Positions 17,182-26,761 of a DNA stretch of 64,000 nt are shown piece by piece. This DNA comes from an uncultured Paracoccaceae bacterium. GTDB taxonomy: Bacteria; Pseudomonadota; Alphaproteobacteria; Rhodobacterales; Rhodobacteraceae. The position numbers and the translations under genes were made by a program. How positions within the stretch are numbered: position 1 is the stretch's first letter; each line of letters begins with the position of its first letter. The notes beneath the pieces were generated by a model. It did not search any database and was not told the origin of the DNA. It saw nothing but the letters and a program-made list of their open reading frames with translations. The DNA is taken from positions 372,001 through 436,000 of the forward strand of contig CATOSB010000008.1 in the NCBI GenBank assembly GCA_951812305.1, read 5' to 3'.

Positions 17182-17754
17182 TCAGACCAATTCTGCCGCC
17201 GGAATGATCGGGAAAAACGTGCCGCCTGACCGAACGCCGAACCAATCCACACCGTCGACCGCTTCGGTCTCTCCAATCTCGACCAGCCGATAAAAACTCT
17301 TGCGGTCAATCAGCGCCTCGAGGTTGGCGCGCACATGGACATAAGGTGACGGTTCGCCGGTTGCTGCATCCCGTTCCACGCGGATCGGATGATCCGGCCC
17401 GGCATCCACAAAATCCCCGACTTGCGTTTCGAAAGTCAGAATGCCGTCGTCCGCCTCGAAATCCACAGCCACGAACGGCGCATCATCGACTGTGATCCCG
17501 ACTTTTTCGACCGGAGTCACGAGAAAGTAATCGTCCCCATCCTTTCGCAGAATGGAGGAAAACAGTTTCACCAGCTCCTTCCGCCCAATTGGCGTGCCGA
17601 GATAGAACCACGTGCCATCCCGCGCGATCCGCATGTCGAGATCGCCGCAAAACGGCGGATTCCAAAGATGTACGGGCGGCAAACCCTTCTTACCGGCCTG
17701 TTTTGCGGCGGATGCGAGAGATTCCGCCGAAGGTTTCACGATCTTTTGTGCCAA
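17182..17754 (-). CDS. DUF1285-family protein
   Basis: 190 residues. The conserved WNPPFCGDLDMRIARDGTWFY segment, GRKELVKLFSSILRKDGDDYFLVTPVEK and the beta-rich C-terminal half are characteristic of DUF1285, a family of soluble proteins of unknown function with solved structures. The gene is divergent from the MoxR operon with only 73 bp between, so the two may share a promoter region. Confidence 0.88.
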   Translation of the reverse strand: MAQKIVKPSAESLASAAKQAGKKGLPPVHLWNPPFCGDLDMRIARDGTWFYLGTPIGRKELVKLFSSILRKDGDDYFLVTPVEKVGITVDDAPFVAVDFEADDGILTFETQVGDFVDAGPDHPIRVERDAATGEPSPYVHVRANLEALIDRKSFYRLVEIGETEAVDGVDWFGVRSGGTFFPIIPAAELV

Positions 17755-17827
17755 GGTGCGTTTTGTCGTTTGTGCTTTTCGCGTTACCTCCCGATACTAA
17801 CGCCAAGGCCAGTTCAGGAGCAATCAC

Positions 17828-18832
17828 ATGTCAGACGAAAACCTTGTCGCCGAGATCGAGGCGCTGAGTGCGAAATTGCAGGAGGCGGAAACCTCGATTG
17901 CCAGACGGTTTATCGGCCAGAAAGGCGTGATCGACCTGGTGTTATCGACGCTGGTCTGCGGCGGGCATGGGTTGCTGATCGGCCTGCCGGGTCTGGGCAA
18001 GACGCGGCTGGTAGAGACGCTGGGCACGGTGATGGATCTTTCCGAGGCACGGGTGCAGTTCACGCCCGATCTGATGCCGGCGGATATTCTGGGGTCCGAG
18101 GTCTTGGAAACATCCGACGACGGCAGCCGGGCATTCAAGTTCATCGAAGGGCCCGTGTTCTGTCAGCTTCTGATGGCCGATGAGATCAACCGCGCCAGCC
18201 CGCGGACACAATCCGCGCTGTTGCAGGCGATGCAGGAAAAGGCGGTGACCATCGCAGGGCAGAGCCATGATCTGCCTGCGCCATTTCATGTTCTGGCAAC
18301 GCAGAACCCGATTGAACATGAAGGTACTTATCCGTTGCCCGAGGCGCAGCTTGATCGCTTCCTGTTGCAGATTGATGTGGATTACCCGACCCGCGACGCG
18401 GAACGCGATATCATACTGGCAACGACGGGCACCGAAGATGCGCAAAGCCACAACGTGTTCTCGGCCGCTGATCTGATGGCGGCACAGGAACTGGTGCGGC
18501 GGATGCCGGTCGGTGAATCGGTGATGGAACTGATCCTCGATCTGGTGCGCGCTTGTCGTCCAGAGGAACCGGACGCACCGGATTCGGTGAAGGCGTCCGT
18601 TGGCTGGGGGCCGGGACCGCGCGCGGCGCAGGCGCTGATGCTTACGGTGCGCGCGCGGGCGTTGCTGGAGGGTCGCTTGGCCCCGAGTGCCGAGGATGTC
18701 ACGGCAATGGCGCGACCTGTTTTGAGCCATCGCATGGCATTGACCTTTGCCGCGCGTGCGCGTGGCGAAACGCTGTCGTCGATCGTTGATGAGGTCGCCG
18801 AGCAGGTCACACGCGTCGAGGCGGCGGCCTAA
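17828..18832 (+). CDS. MoxR-family AAA+ ATPase
   Basis: 334 residues. Walker A is GLPGLGKTRL, Walker B with sensor surroundings is LLMADEINRASPRTQSALLQAMQE, and an arginine-finger/sensor region appears as LPEAQLDRFLLQIDVDYP. MoxR ATPases act as chaperone-like partners of von Willebrand-type proteins and usually sit before a DUF58 gene, exactly as here. It is the first gene of a four-gene operon ending at 24644. The start ATG at 17828 follows CAGGAGCAA. Confidence 0.93.
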   Translation: MSDENLVAEIEALSAKLQEAETSIARRFIGQKGVIDLVLSTLVCGGHGLLIGLPGLGKTRLVETLGTVMDLSEARVQFTPDLMPADILGSEVLETSDDGSRAFKFIEGPVFCQLLMADEINRASPRTQSALLQAMQEKAVTIAGQSHDLPAPFHVLATQNPIEHEGTYPLPEAQLDRFLLQIDVDYPTRDAERDIILATTGTEDAQSHNVFSAADLMAAQELVRRMPVGESVMELILDLVRACRPEEPDAPDSVKASVGWGPGPRAAQALMLTVRARALLEGRLAPSAEDVTAMARPVLSHRMALTFAARARGETLSSIVDEVAEQVTRVEAAA

Positions 18833-18835
18833 GAC

Positions 18836-19714
18836 GTGTCACTCGCCCAAGCCACATTGCGGCAGCGCGCCGAGGCGCTGGCCGGGCCACTGCCGGATCT
18901 GCTGGCAGAGGCGGAACGGCTGGCGCAGGCCGCGATGCTGGGACAGCATGGGCGGCGGCGCGCGGGCATGGGAGACGAGTTCTGGCAATACCGCTCTGCC
19001 GTGGCAGGCGACCCTGTGCGCGCGATTGACTGGCGGCGATCTGCCCGCTCGGATGCGCATTTCATCCGTGAAAAGGAATGGCAGGCCGCGCAATCGGTCG
19101 TGATGTGGGTCGATCAGGCGCAGTCGATGAATTTCACATCGTCGGACAAACATGCGACCAAGGCAGACCGTGCGAAAATTCTGGCGATGGCAGTTTCGAT
19201 CCTGCTGGTGCGCGCGGGAGAGAAAGTGGCACTGGCGGCATTGGGCACGCCGCCGCGTTCCTCGCAATTGCAGTTGTTGCGTATCTCGGAAGCGTTGAGT
19301 GATGAATCCCTCGGTGAGGATTTCGGTGCGCCGGTGGTGCGGATCATGCCGCAGCATTCCCGCGCGCTGTTCATGTCGGATTTCTTGGGAAATATGGAAC
19401 AGGTGATCGCGCAACTGACCCGCGCAGCGGACCGCGGCGTCCGCGGCGTGCTTTATCAGGTGCTCGACCCGGCGGAAGAGGCATTTCCTTATGACGGGCG
19501 GACGATATTCGAATCGATGGGTGGCACCGTCAGCCACGAAACGCTGAAAGCTGGCGAATTGAAGGACCGATATCTGGAGCGGTTGGCAGAACGTAAGGCC
19601 GAACTTGCCGATCTGGCACACGCGACCGACTGGCATTATGCCTGTCATCACACGAATGACACGGCGCAGTCGGCGTTATTGTATCTTTACAATGTGTTGG
19701 AGCGGCGGCGGTAG
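18836..19714 (+). CDS. DUF58-domain protein
   Basis: 292 residues from a GTG at 18836, three bases after the moxR stop. The DUF58 signature is clear: GMGDEFWQYRSAVAGDPVRAIDWRRSARSD followed by WVDQAQSMNF, which has a MIDAS-like D-x-x-x-S arrangement of the vWA fold. No membrane helix is predicted, so it is probably cytosolic or peripheral. DUF58 proteins work with MoxR ATPases in envelope-related complexes. Its stop TAG is directly followed by the ATG of the next gene. Confidence 0.92.
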   Translation: MSLAQATLRQRAEALAGPLPDLLAEAERLAQAAMLGQHGRRRAGMGDEFWQYRSAVAGDPVRAIDWRRSARSDAHFIREKEWQAAQSVVMWVDQAQSMNFTSSDKHATKADRAKILAMAVSILLVRAGEKVALAALGTPPRSSQLQLLRISEALSDESLGEDFGAPVVRIMPQHSRALFMSDFLGNMEQVIAQLTRAADRGVRGVLYQVLDPAEEAFPYDGRTIFESMGGTVSHETLKAGELKDRYLERLAERKAELADLAHATDWHYACHHTNDTAQSALLYLYNVLERRR

Positions 19715-22480
19715 ATGTTCACATTGTTTGGCATAGGGTTCACGGCTCCTTGGCTGCTGGTCGCACTGGCGGCGCTGCCGATCCTGTGGATCCTGCTGCG
19801 CGCGGTGCCGCCCGCACCGATCCGGCGACGGTTTCCCGGTGTCGCGCTTTTGCTCGGGCTGGAGGATGACGAAACCCAAACGGACAAGACGCCGTGGTGG
19901 CTGTTACTGCTTCGGATGCTCGCTGTCGCGGCGATGATCATTGGCTTCGCGGGGCCGGTCCTGAACCCGCAGGATCGAACAGCGGGAAGCGGGCCGCTTT
20001 TGATCCTGATGGATGGCACATGGGCCGATGCACGTGACTGGTCGGCGCGGGTTGACCGGGTTGAGGCGCTGCTTGACGAGGCCAGCCGTGCAGCGCGGCC
20101 CGTCGCGGTTGTGCATCTAAATGATTTGCCGGCGGGCGACCTGCCGTTTCAGGCGGCGAGCGCGTGGACGGCGCAATTGCCCGGAATGCTACCACTGCCG
20201 TTTGCACCAGATGATGCGGCAGTCGCGGAATGGGCGGCAACGTTGCCGGACACAAATTTCGACTCGTTCTGGATGTCGGACGGGGTGGCGCGCGATGCGC
20301 GCGCGATCCTTTTGCAAACATTGGAAGCGCGCGGGCAGGTGACCGCGTTTGAAAGCCCGCGCTCGGTATTCGGGCTGCGGCCCGCACGCTTTGAGGATGG
20401 CGCGGTTGTCGTCTCGGCGCTTCGAAGCCGGTTTGAGGATGCAGCACAGGTTACGATTAATGCGCGCGGTCTGGATCCGAACGGGGTTGAGCGGCAATTG
20501 GCGACAAGTGATCTGTCGTTTGAGGCGGGTGCCGCGGAGGCCGAGGTTGCATTGTCGTTACCGCCCGAATTGCGCAACCGGATTTCACGGTTCGAGATCG
20601 CCGGGATCCGGTCCGCCGGGGCGGTCAGCCTGACGGATGATGCGTTGCGTCGCCGCGAAGTGGCGCTGATCGCGGGGCGGAAGGACCGCGAGGGATTGGA
20701 GCTGTTGTCGCCGACGCACTATCTGGAACAGGCGCTGGAACCCACCGCCGATCTGATCGATGGTGATCTGCTCGATATTCTGTTGGCGAACCCTGATGTG
20801 ATCATCCTCGCCGATGTGGCGAAAGTGTCTGAAGGCGAAGAAGTGCCGCTTTTGGAATGGGTCGCCGAAGGCGGGCTGCTTTTGCGATTTGCCGGACCAC
20901 GGCTGGCGGCAAGCGATGTCAGTCGCGCCGAGGAAGACCCGCTGATGCCGGTGCGATTGCGCGCAGGCGGGCGCAATATCGGCGGGGCGATGTCCTGGGG
21001 TGAACCCAAGGCGTTGCGTCCATTCGTCGAAACCTCGCCGTTCTTTGGTTTGTCGATCCCCGAGGATGTTCGGGTGTCCTCGCAAGTGATGGCACAACCC
21101 GATCCATCGCTTTCGGAGCGCGTGATCGCGTCACTGGCCGATGGCACGCCGCTGGTCACCCGCAAACGGCTGGATCAGGGGCAGATCGTTCTGTTTCATG
21201 TCGCCGCGAATGCGGAATGGTCCAGCCTGCCATTGTCGGGACTGTTTGTGGAAATGCTGGAGCGGCTGGCGGTTTCGACCCGGCCCGCAAGCCCCGACGC
21301 CGAGGATCTGGCGGGCACGACATGGGTGGCGGATACGGTGCTGGATGCGTTCGGCGTGGTCGGCGCAGCGGAAAACCTGCCCGGTATTGAGGGCGAGAAA
21401 TTGGCAACCGGTACACCGAGTGCCGGGATGCCGCCGGGGTTATATGCCGGCGAAGACCGGCGCATCGCGGTAAATGTGATCAACGCGGAAACCGAATTGC
21501 AGCCCACAGAGTGGCCGGGCAGCGTGATTGTCGAGGGGCTGAACGTGTTGCGCGAAACCGCGCTGAAGGGCTGGTTACTGGCCGGGGCGCTGGCGCTGTT
21601 ATGCCTTGATATTCTGGCGTCGCTTTGGCTGTCGGGGCGGCTGCGCGGTGCATCGAGCGGGGTTGTGACGGGGTTGGCCGTCGCGCTGGTCATGTCATCG
21701 ACGCCGTCAGATGCGCAACCCGGCGACGATCTGGCGTTGTTGGCAACGGCGGAGGTGGTGCTGGCGCATGTCGTGACCGGCAACGAACAGGTCGACCGCA
21801 TTGCGGGCGCGGGATTATTGGGCTTGTCCGATGTGCTTTGGTCGCGCACTTCGATCGAACCGGCCAACCCGATTCCGGTCAATCTGGAAATAGATGAGCT
21901 GGCGTTCTTTCCGTTTCTTTACTGGCCGGTCACGCCCGATCAACCGCTGCCATCGGTGGATGCCTATGCCAAGCTGAACCGTTACCTTCGCGGTGGCGGC
22001 ATGATCCTGTTCGACACGCGGGATGCGGATATCGCGCGGTTCGGACAGGCGAGCCCTAATGGGCGGAAACTGCAGGAACTGGCGCGGCCGCTGGACATCC
22101 CGGCGCTGGAGCCGATGCCGGAAGACCATGTCCTGACCCGCACATTCTATCTGCTCCGCGATTTCCCGGGACGTCATGCGGGCACCAATATCTGGGTCGA
22201 AGCCGCGCCGCCGGATGCGGAACTGATCGAGGGGATGCCGTTTCGCAACCTCAATGACAATGTGACGCCGGTGGTGATCGGCGGCAATGACTGGGCCGCG
22301 GCCTGGGCAATCACCGAGAATGGTCAGCCGATGTTGCCGGTCGGGCGCGGGTTTGCGGGGGATCGGCAGAGGGAGCTGGCGAACCGGTTTGGTGTGAACC
22401 TGATCATGCATGTGCTGACCGGGAACTATAAATCCGATCAGGTGCATGTGCCGGCATTGCTCGACAGGTTGGGGCAATGA
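19715..22480 (+). CDS. Large BatA-like membrane protein with C-terminal DUF4159
   Basis: 921 residues. Two N-terminal membrane helices (WLLVALAALPILWILLRAV and WWLLLLRMLAVAAMIIGFAGPVL) flank a short loop, as in BatA-type proteins. A long periplasmic region follows, then a helix near residue 615 (GWLLAGALALLCLDILASLWL) and a C-terminal DUF4159 domain (LRGGGMILFDTRDAD, VGRGFAGDRQRELANRFGVNLIMHVLTGNYKSDQVHVPALLDRLGQ). The family's function is unknown; context points to an ATPase-driven envelope system with MoxR and DUF58. Confidence 0.9.
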   Translation: MFTLFGIGFTAPWLLVALAALPILWILLRAVPPAPIRRRFPGVALLLGLEDDETQTDKTPWWLLLLRMLAVAAMIIGFAGPVLNPQDRTAGSGPLLILMDGTWADARDWSARVDRVEALLDEASRAARPVAVVHLNDLPAGDLPFQAASAWTAQLPGMLPLPFAPDDAAVAEWAATLPDTNFDSFWMSDGVARDARAILLQTLEARGQVTAFESPRSVFGLRPARFEDGAVVVSALRSRFEDAAQVTINARGLDPNGVERQLATSDLSFEAGAAEAEVALSLPPELRNRISRFEIAGIRSAGAVSLTDDALRRREVALIAGRKDREGLELLSPTHYLEQALEPTADLIDGDLLDILLANPDVIILADVAKVSEGEEVPLLEWVAEGGLLLRFAGPRLAASDVSRAEEDPLMPVRLRAGGRNIGGAMSWGEPKALRPFVETSPFFGLSIPEDVRVSSQVMAQPDPSLSERVIASLADGTPLVTRKRLDQGQIVLFHVAANAEWSSLPLSGLFVEMLERLAVSTRPASPDAEDLAGTTWVADTVLDAFGVVGAAENLPGIEGEKLATGTPSAGMPPGLYAGEDRRIAVNVINAETELQPTEWPGSVIVEGLNVLRETALKGWLLAGALALLCLDILASLWLSGRLRGASSGVVTGLAVALVMSSTPSDAQPGDDLALLATAEVVLAHVVTGNEQVDRIAGAGLLGLSDVLWSRTSIEPANPIPVNLEIDELAFFPFLYWPVTPDQPLPSVDAYAKLNRYLRGGGMILFDTRDADIARFGQASPNGRKLQELARPLDIPALEPMPEDHVLTRTFYLLRDFPGRHAGTNIWVEAAPPDAELIEGMPFRNLNDNVTPVVIGGNDWAAAWAITENGQPMLPVGRGFAGDRQRELANRFGVNLIMHVLTGNYKSDQVHVPALLDRLGQ

Positions 22481-22577
22481 GCATGTTTCGAATTGCTATC
22501 GCAATCCGACCAGTTGGGGGGCCAGCCCCCCAATCCCCCCGGAGTATTTGCAACAGGGTGACAGGAGTTAGGGTTGT
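22481..22577. repeat. GC hairpin and partial dispersed element inside the MoxR operon
   Basis: The 97-bp gap holds a perfect hairpin TTGGGGGGCC/AGCCCCCCAA-type palindrome at 22514-22533, followed by CCCCCCGGAGTATTTG at 22535-22550. The same hairpin-plus-GTATTTG order occurs at 26782-26838 and at 3349-3434. Here it sits between two co-directional genes of one operon, so it may be an mRNA-stabilising or processing element or an internal attenuator rather than a terminator. Confidence 0.6.
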
Positions 22578-24644
22578 ATGAGCGGGTCGGTGATCTTTGA
22601 TCCGCTTCTGGAGTGGCCGCTGGTCTGGGCGGCGCTGGGTGTGGTGTTGTTGTTTGTGGTGCTGGCTGTGTGGCGGCGGATGTCGGGCTGGTGGCTGCGG
22701 GCGCTGGCGGCAGCTGTGTTGCTGGTGGCGCTGTTCAACCCGTCGGTGCAGCAGGAAGAACGCGATGGTCTGAGCGATATCGTGGTTCTGGTGGTGGATG
22801 AAAGCGCCAGCCAGCGGATCGCGGGCAGGCCGAATCAGGTGGCCGAGGCCATTGCGGGCGTGGAAGCCGAGATTGCGGCGATGGAGAATACCGAGCTTCG
22901 AATTGTCCGGTTGGGTGACGGTGAGGGCGATCAGGGTACGCTGTTGATGACGGCGCTTACAGAAGCGCTGGCGGATGAGCCCCGCGCGCGGCTGGCCGGA
23001 GCGATATTGCTGTCGGACGGGCAGTTGCATGACATCGATCGCGCTCCGGATTTGCCCGCACCGCTGCACCTGTTGCTGACCGGACAGGAAGAGGACTGGG
23101 ACCGGCGTCTGGTGATCACAAGCGCCCCGGCATTTGCCATTCTGGGTGAGCCGGTAACGCTGAAGTTGCGCATCGAGGATCAGGGCGCGGTGCCGGAAAG
23201 CGTTGGCGGCGAGGCTGTGCTTGACATTGCTGTGGATGGCGGAGCGCCGCAATCCTTCAATGTGCCAGTCGGTCAGGAACTGGAATTGCCGGTGACTTTG
23301 CCCCATGGCGGGATGAACGTGATCCAGTTCACGCTGCCGGAAGCGGATGGCGAGTTGACGGATCGCAATAATGCCGCCGTGGTGCAGATCAATGGCGTGC
23401 GGGACCGACTGTCGGTTCTGCTGGTGTCAGGCGAGCCGCATCCCGGCGAACGCACATGGCGCAACCTGCTGAAGTCGGATTCCTCGGTTGATCTGGTGCA
23501 TTTCACCATTCTGCGCCCACCGGAAAAGCAGGATGGTGTGCCGGTCAATGAACTGTCGCTGATCGCATTCCCGACGCGGGAATTGTTCATCGACAAGATC
23601 GACCAGTTCGATCTGATCATCTTTGACCGCTACAAGCGGCGCGGCATATTGCCTGCGCTTTATCTCGATAATGTCCGGCAATATGTCGAAGACGGCGGCG
23701 CGGTTCTGTTCGCGGCGGGGCCGGATTTTGCGCAGGCCTCAAGCCTGTTCCGCTCTCCTTTGGGTGAGGTTGTGCCGGCAGAGCCGACATCGATCGTGAT
23801 CGAAGAGGGCTTCCGCCCCGAGATCACGGAACTGGGCGCGCGCCATCCGGTGACAGAAGGGTTGGAAGCCTTTGCGCCGGAAAGTGAGGAGGGGCCGGGC
23901 TGGGGGCGCTGGTTCCGCCTGATCGAGGTTGCCGAGCGGTCGGGAACAACGGTGATGTCCGGGATCGAGGACCGGCCTTTACTGGTGCTGGACCGTGTGG
24001 GGGAAGGTCGTGTCGCGCTGTTGGCGTCTGATCATGCCTGGCTGTGGTCGCGGGGATTTGAGGGCGGTGGTCCGCAACTTGAATTGCTGCGGCGGCTGGC
24101 ACATTGGATGATGAAGGAACCTGAACTTGAGGAAGAGGCGCTGTCTGCGCGCGCAGAAGGGCAGACGATGACGATCACGCGCCGGACGCTGGGCGAGGAT
24201 GCCGGAGAAGTGGAACTGACCGCGCCGGACGGGACTGTGAGCGTGGTGCCGATGGAAGAGATCAGCCCAGGGCGATTTGAGGCGGTTTTTGAAGGCCCAG
24301 AGATCGGGCTTTACCGATTGGTTCAGGGCGACGAGGAGGCTGTCATTGCGCTCGGTCCCGCGGCACCGCGTGAATTTGTGGAAACGATTGCAACCGGGGA
24401 ACTGGCGGCGGAAGCCGTGGCGGCGACGCGTGGCGGTATTGCGCAAATGTCCGACGGAATGCCGGATCTGCGGACGGTGCGCGAAGGGCGGCCAGCGGCG
24501 GGGCGCGGATGGCTCGGGATTACGCCGCGCGGTGCTTATCTGACGGCGGATGTGATTGTGACGCCATTGGTGCAGGGGTGGTTGTTCCTGCTTTTGGGCG
24601 CGTTGTTCATCGTCGGCGCCTGGTTGCGGGAAGGCCGGCGTTAG
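22578..24644 (+). CDS. Membrane protein with glutamine-amidotransferase-like periplasmic region
   Basis: 688 residues. Two N-terminal helices (WPLVWAALGVVLLFVVLAVW and WWLRALAAAVLLVALFNPSV) and one C-terminal helix (VQGWLFLLLGALFIVGAWL) anchor a large periplasmic section. DIVVLVVDESASQ resembles a degenerate vWA start. The region from about 275 to 520 (LLVSGEPHPGERTWRNLL, FDLIIFDRYKRRGILPALYLDNVRQYVEDGGAVLFAAG) resembles the class I amidotransferase-like fold without an evident catalytic Cys. It is the fourth member of the MoxR/DUF58/DUF4159 operon. No enzymatic role can be given. Confidence 0.82.
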   Translation: MSGSVIFDPLLEWPLVWAALGVVLLFVVLAVWRRMSGWWLRALAAAVLLVALFNPSVQQEERDGLSDIVVLVVDESASQRIAGRPNQVAEAIAGVEAEIAAMENTELRIVRLGDGEGDQGTLLMTALTEALADEPRARLAGAILLSDGQLHDIDRAPDLPAPLHLLLTGQEEDWDRRLVITSAPAFAILGEPVTLKLRIEDQGAVPESVGGEAVLDIAVDGGAPQSFNVPVGQELELPVTLPHGGMNVIQFTLPEADGELTDRNNAAVVQINGVRDRLSVLLVSGEPHPGERTWRNLLKSDSSVDLVHFTILRPPEKQDGVPVNELSLIAFPTRELFIDKIDQFDLIIFDRYKRRGILPALYLDNVRQYVEDGGAVLFAAGPDFAQASSLFRSPLGEVVPAEPTSIVIEEGFRPEITELGARHPVTEGLEAFAPESEEGPGWGRWFRLIEVAERSGTTVMSGIEDRPLLVLDRVGEGRVALLASDHAWLWSRGFEGGGPQLELLRRLAHWMMKEPELEEEALSARAEGQTMTITRRTLGEDAGEVELTAPDGTVSVVPMEEISPGRFEAVFEGPEIGLYRLVQGDEEAVIALGPAAPREFVETIATGELAAEAVAATRGGIAQMSDGMPDLRTVREGRPAAGRGWLGITPRGAYLTADVIVTPLVQGWLFLLLGALFIVGAWLREGRR

Positions 24645-24818
24645 CGGCGGGTGTCGAAATGTGTGCTGTCGCACGCTTTTATTCAGCAGTTTGAGAGGTG
24701 ACGCATCGCTTTGGCGGTGTGCGTTTGGCGGTTTGGGCGCGCGATCAAGGGTTGGCTGGTTTTTTGAGAGTGCGAACGATGGCGGATGTTTCGCCGCCGG
24801 ATCAATCAGATCGCGGTC

Positions 24819-25169
24819 TTAATTGGGAAGATTGTAGGTGCGGGTATCGTCAGCCCAACCACCAACATTATCTTTTGGACGGATGTGAACGGCGATGACG
24901 CCCGGTGGAATGGCGATGCCAGATTGCGACCGGGTGAAGGGTTGTTCATTGACATGAGGGTGATGCAGGATGCGGGTGCCCAGCACGGTGCCGTCAGGCA
25001 GTTCCACCCGCCAGCCGTCTGCATAATCATCCCATCCGGTATCCGCGTGGCTGAGCGTGACTGAAAAGCGCCATGTGTCGCCGTTTTGTGCGGCAGTGAC
25101 ATCTTCGACAACCGGCGCATCCGCGCAGACCGGCGTGGCGAAGGCGAGAAGGGCGAGGGCGAGGCGCAT
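24819..25169 (-). CDS. Small secreted protein of unknown function
   Basis: 116 residues with a short signal peptide (MRLALALLAFATPVCADA). The mature part, VTAAQNGDTWRFSVTLSHADTGWDDYADGWRVELPDG and VLGTRILHHPHVNEQPFTRSQSGIAIPPGVI, looks like a beta-sandwich with conserved His and Trp residues. It resembles small periplasmic proteins found in many Rhodobacteraceae, but I do not recognise a named domain. It is monocistronic, opposite to both flanking operons; the 174-bp gap after its stop (24645-24818) holds nothing I can assign. Confidence 0.7.
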   Translation of the reverse strand: MRLALALLAFATPVCADAPVVEDVTAAQNGDTWRFSVTLSHADTGWDDYADGWRVELPDGTVLGTRILHHPHVNEQPFTRSQSGIAIPPGVIAVHIRPKDNVGGWADDTRTYNLPN

Positions 25170-25261
25170 TGGGAGGCTCCGTTTTGGGTTGGTATCATCA
25201 TAGCCTGTCTGAATTGAATTTGAGTCACAAATGCGCGGGGTCTTGGCTTGCGCTGAGGTGA

Positions 25262-25286
25262 AATTGGTAATATTATTTTACCAATT
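25262..25286. promoter_or_regulatory. Palindromic operator candidate over the glcD leader
   Basis: A perfect 9-bp inverted repeat, AATTGGTAA at 25262-25270 and TTACCAATT at 25278-25286, with a 7-bp AT-only spacer, lies immediately before the glcD ribosome-binding site (AGGAGG at 25289-25294). The TGGT...ACCA arms resemble sites of GntR/FadR-type regulators such as GlcC, which controls glycolate genes in other bacteria. Its position would block transcription or initiation of glcD. No glcC gene is present in the window, so the regulator is inferred. Confidence 0.55.
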
Positions 25287-25300
25287 CTAGGAGGTTTGTT

Positions 25301-26740
25301 ATGGAAATGCCCAAGCCTGATGCGGCGATTCTGGCCCGGAAATCAGAGATTGTTGCCGGATTGCGGGCATTTCTGCCGGGTGACGCCTTGGTGTCGGACC
25401 CGCGCGAAACGCTTGTTTATGAATGCGATGGGCTGACCGCCTATCGCTGCCCGCCGCTGGCCGTTGTGCTGCCGCGAACAACCGACGAGGTGGCGGCGGT
25501 GCTGCGATATTGCCATCAGAACGCGGTGCCCGTGGTGCCACGCGGGGCGGGAACATCCTTGGCGGGCGGGGCACTGCCGCTGGAAGACGCGATCATTCTG
25601 GGTGTGGCGCGGATGAACGCCGTGCTGGAGACAGACTATGCGAACCGGTTCATCCGGGTGCAGACGGGGCGAACGAACCTGTCCGTGACCGGCGCGGTCG
25701 AGGCGGATGATTTCTTTTACGCGCCGGACCCGTCAAGCCAGTTGGCCTGTGCGATTGCCGGCAATATCGCGATGAATTCCGGCGGCGCGCATTGCCTGAA
25801 ATATGGGGTGACGACCAACAACCTGCTGGGCGTGACAATGGTCACAATGGCGGGGGAAATTATCGAGATTGGCGGCGCGCATCTGGACGCGGGCGGGCTC
25901 GATCTGTTGGGCGTCATCTGTGGGTCCGAGGGGCAGTTGGGGGTGGTAACCGAGGCGACGCTGCGGATTTTGAGGAAACCCGAGGGCGCGCGCCCGGTGC
26001 TGATGGGGTATGACAGCGCGGAAGCTGCGGGGCAGGTCGTGAGCGACATCATCAAGGCGGGTGTTCTGCCGGTGGCGATCGAATTCATGGACCGGCCCTG
26101 CATCCGGGCGACAGACGAATTCTCTGGCGCTGGATATCCAGATTGCGAGGCGTTGCTGATCGTGGAGGTTGAGGGTTCTGACGCGGAGATCGCCGAGCAG
26201 CTGGGCGTGATCAACCAGATTGCGCGCAAGCATGACCCGGTAGAACTGCGCGAGGCGGGGGATGCCGATGAAGCTGCACGGATCTGGCTGGGACGCAAGG
26301 CGGCGTTCGGCGCGATGGGACAGATCAACGACTATATGTGCCTGGATGGGACTATTCCGGTCAGCGAATTGCCCCATGTTCTGAAACGGATCGGCGAGAT
26401 GAGCCGCGAATTCGGGCTGGACGTGGCGAATGTGTTTCATGCCGGGGACGGCAACATGCACCCCCTAATCCTGTTTGATGCCAACAAACCGGGTGATCTG
26501 GAAACCTGTGAGGCATTCGGGGCCGAAATTTTGAAGCTTTGTGTCGACGTCGGAGGATGTCTGACCGGCGAACACGGGGTTGGTGTCGAGAAGCGGGAAC
26601 TGATGGGGAGCCAATATGGCGATGTCGATCTGGAGGCGCAGATGCGGGTGAAGGACGTGTTTGATCCGGCGTGGCTTTTGAACCCGGGCAAGGTGTTTCC
26701 GTTGAGCGTTGTGTCTGCAAGGATGGATGTCGCCGCCTGA
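25301..26740 (+). CDS. glcD: GlcD, FAD-binding subunit of glycolate oxidase
   Basis: 479 residues. An N-terminal FAD-binding type 4 domain (VVPRGAGTSLAGGALPLEDAIILGVARMN) and GNIAMNSGGAHCLKYGVTTNN are followed by a C-terminal FAD-linked oxidase domain with VFHAGDGNMHPLI and CLTGEHGVGVEKRELM. GlcD oxidises glycolate to glyoxylate together with GlcE and GlcF at the membrane. The gene has a good AGGAGG and begins the glcDEF operon. A GC-hairpin element lies between it and glcE. Confidence 0.95.
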   Translation: MEMPKPDAAILARKSEIVAGLRAFLPGDALVSDPRETLVYECDGLTAYRCPPLAVVLPRTTDEVAAVLRYCHQNAVPVVPRGAGTSLAGGALPLEDAIILGVARMNAVLETDYANRFIRVQTGRTNLSVTGAVEADDFFYAPDPSSQLACAIAGNIAMNSGGAHCLKYGVTTNNLLGVTMVTMAGEIIEIGGAHLDAGGLDLLGVICGSEGQLGVVTEATLRILRKPEGARPVLMGYDSAEAAGQVVSDIIKAGVLPVAIEFMDRPCIRATDEFSGAGYPDCEALLIVEVEGSDAEIAEQLGVINQIARKHDPVELREAGDADEAARIWLGRKAAFGAMGQINDYMCLDGTIPVSELPHVLKRIGEMSREFGLDVANVFHAGDGNMHPLILFDANKPGDLETCEAFGAEILKLCVDVGGCLTGEHGVGVEKRELMGSQYGDVDLEAQMRVKDVFDPAWLLNPGKVFPLSVVSARMDVAA

Positions 26741-26761
26741 CGGGCTTTTCAAAAAGAAAAG

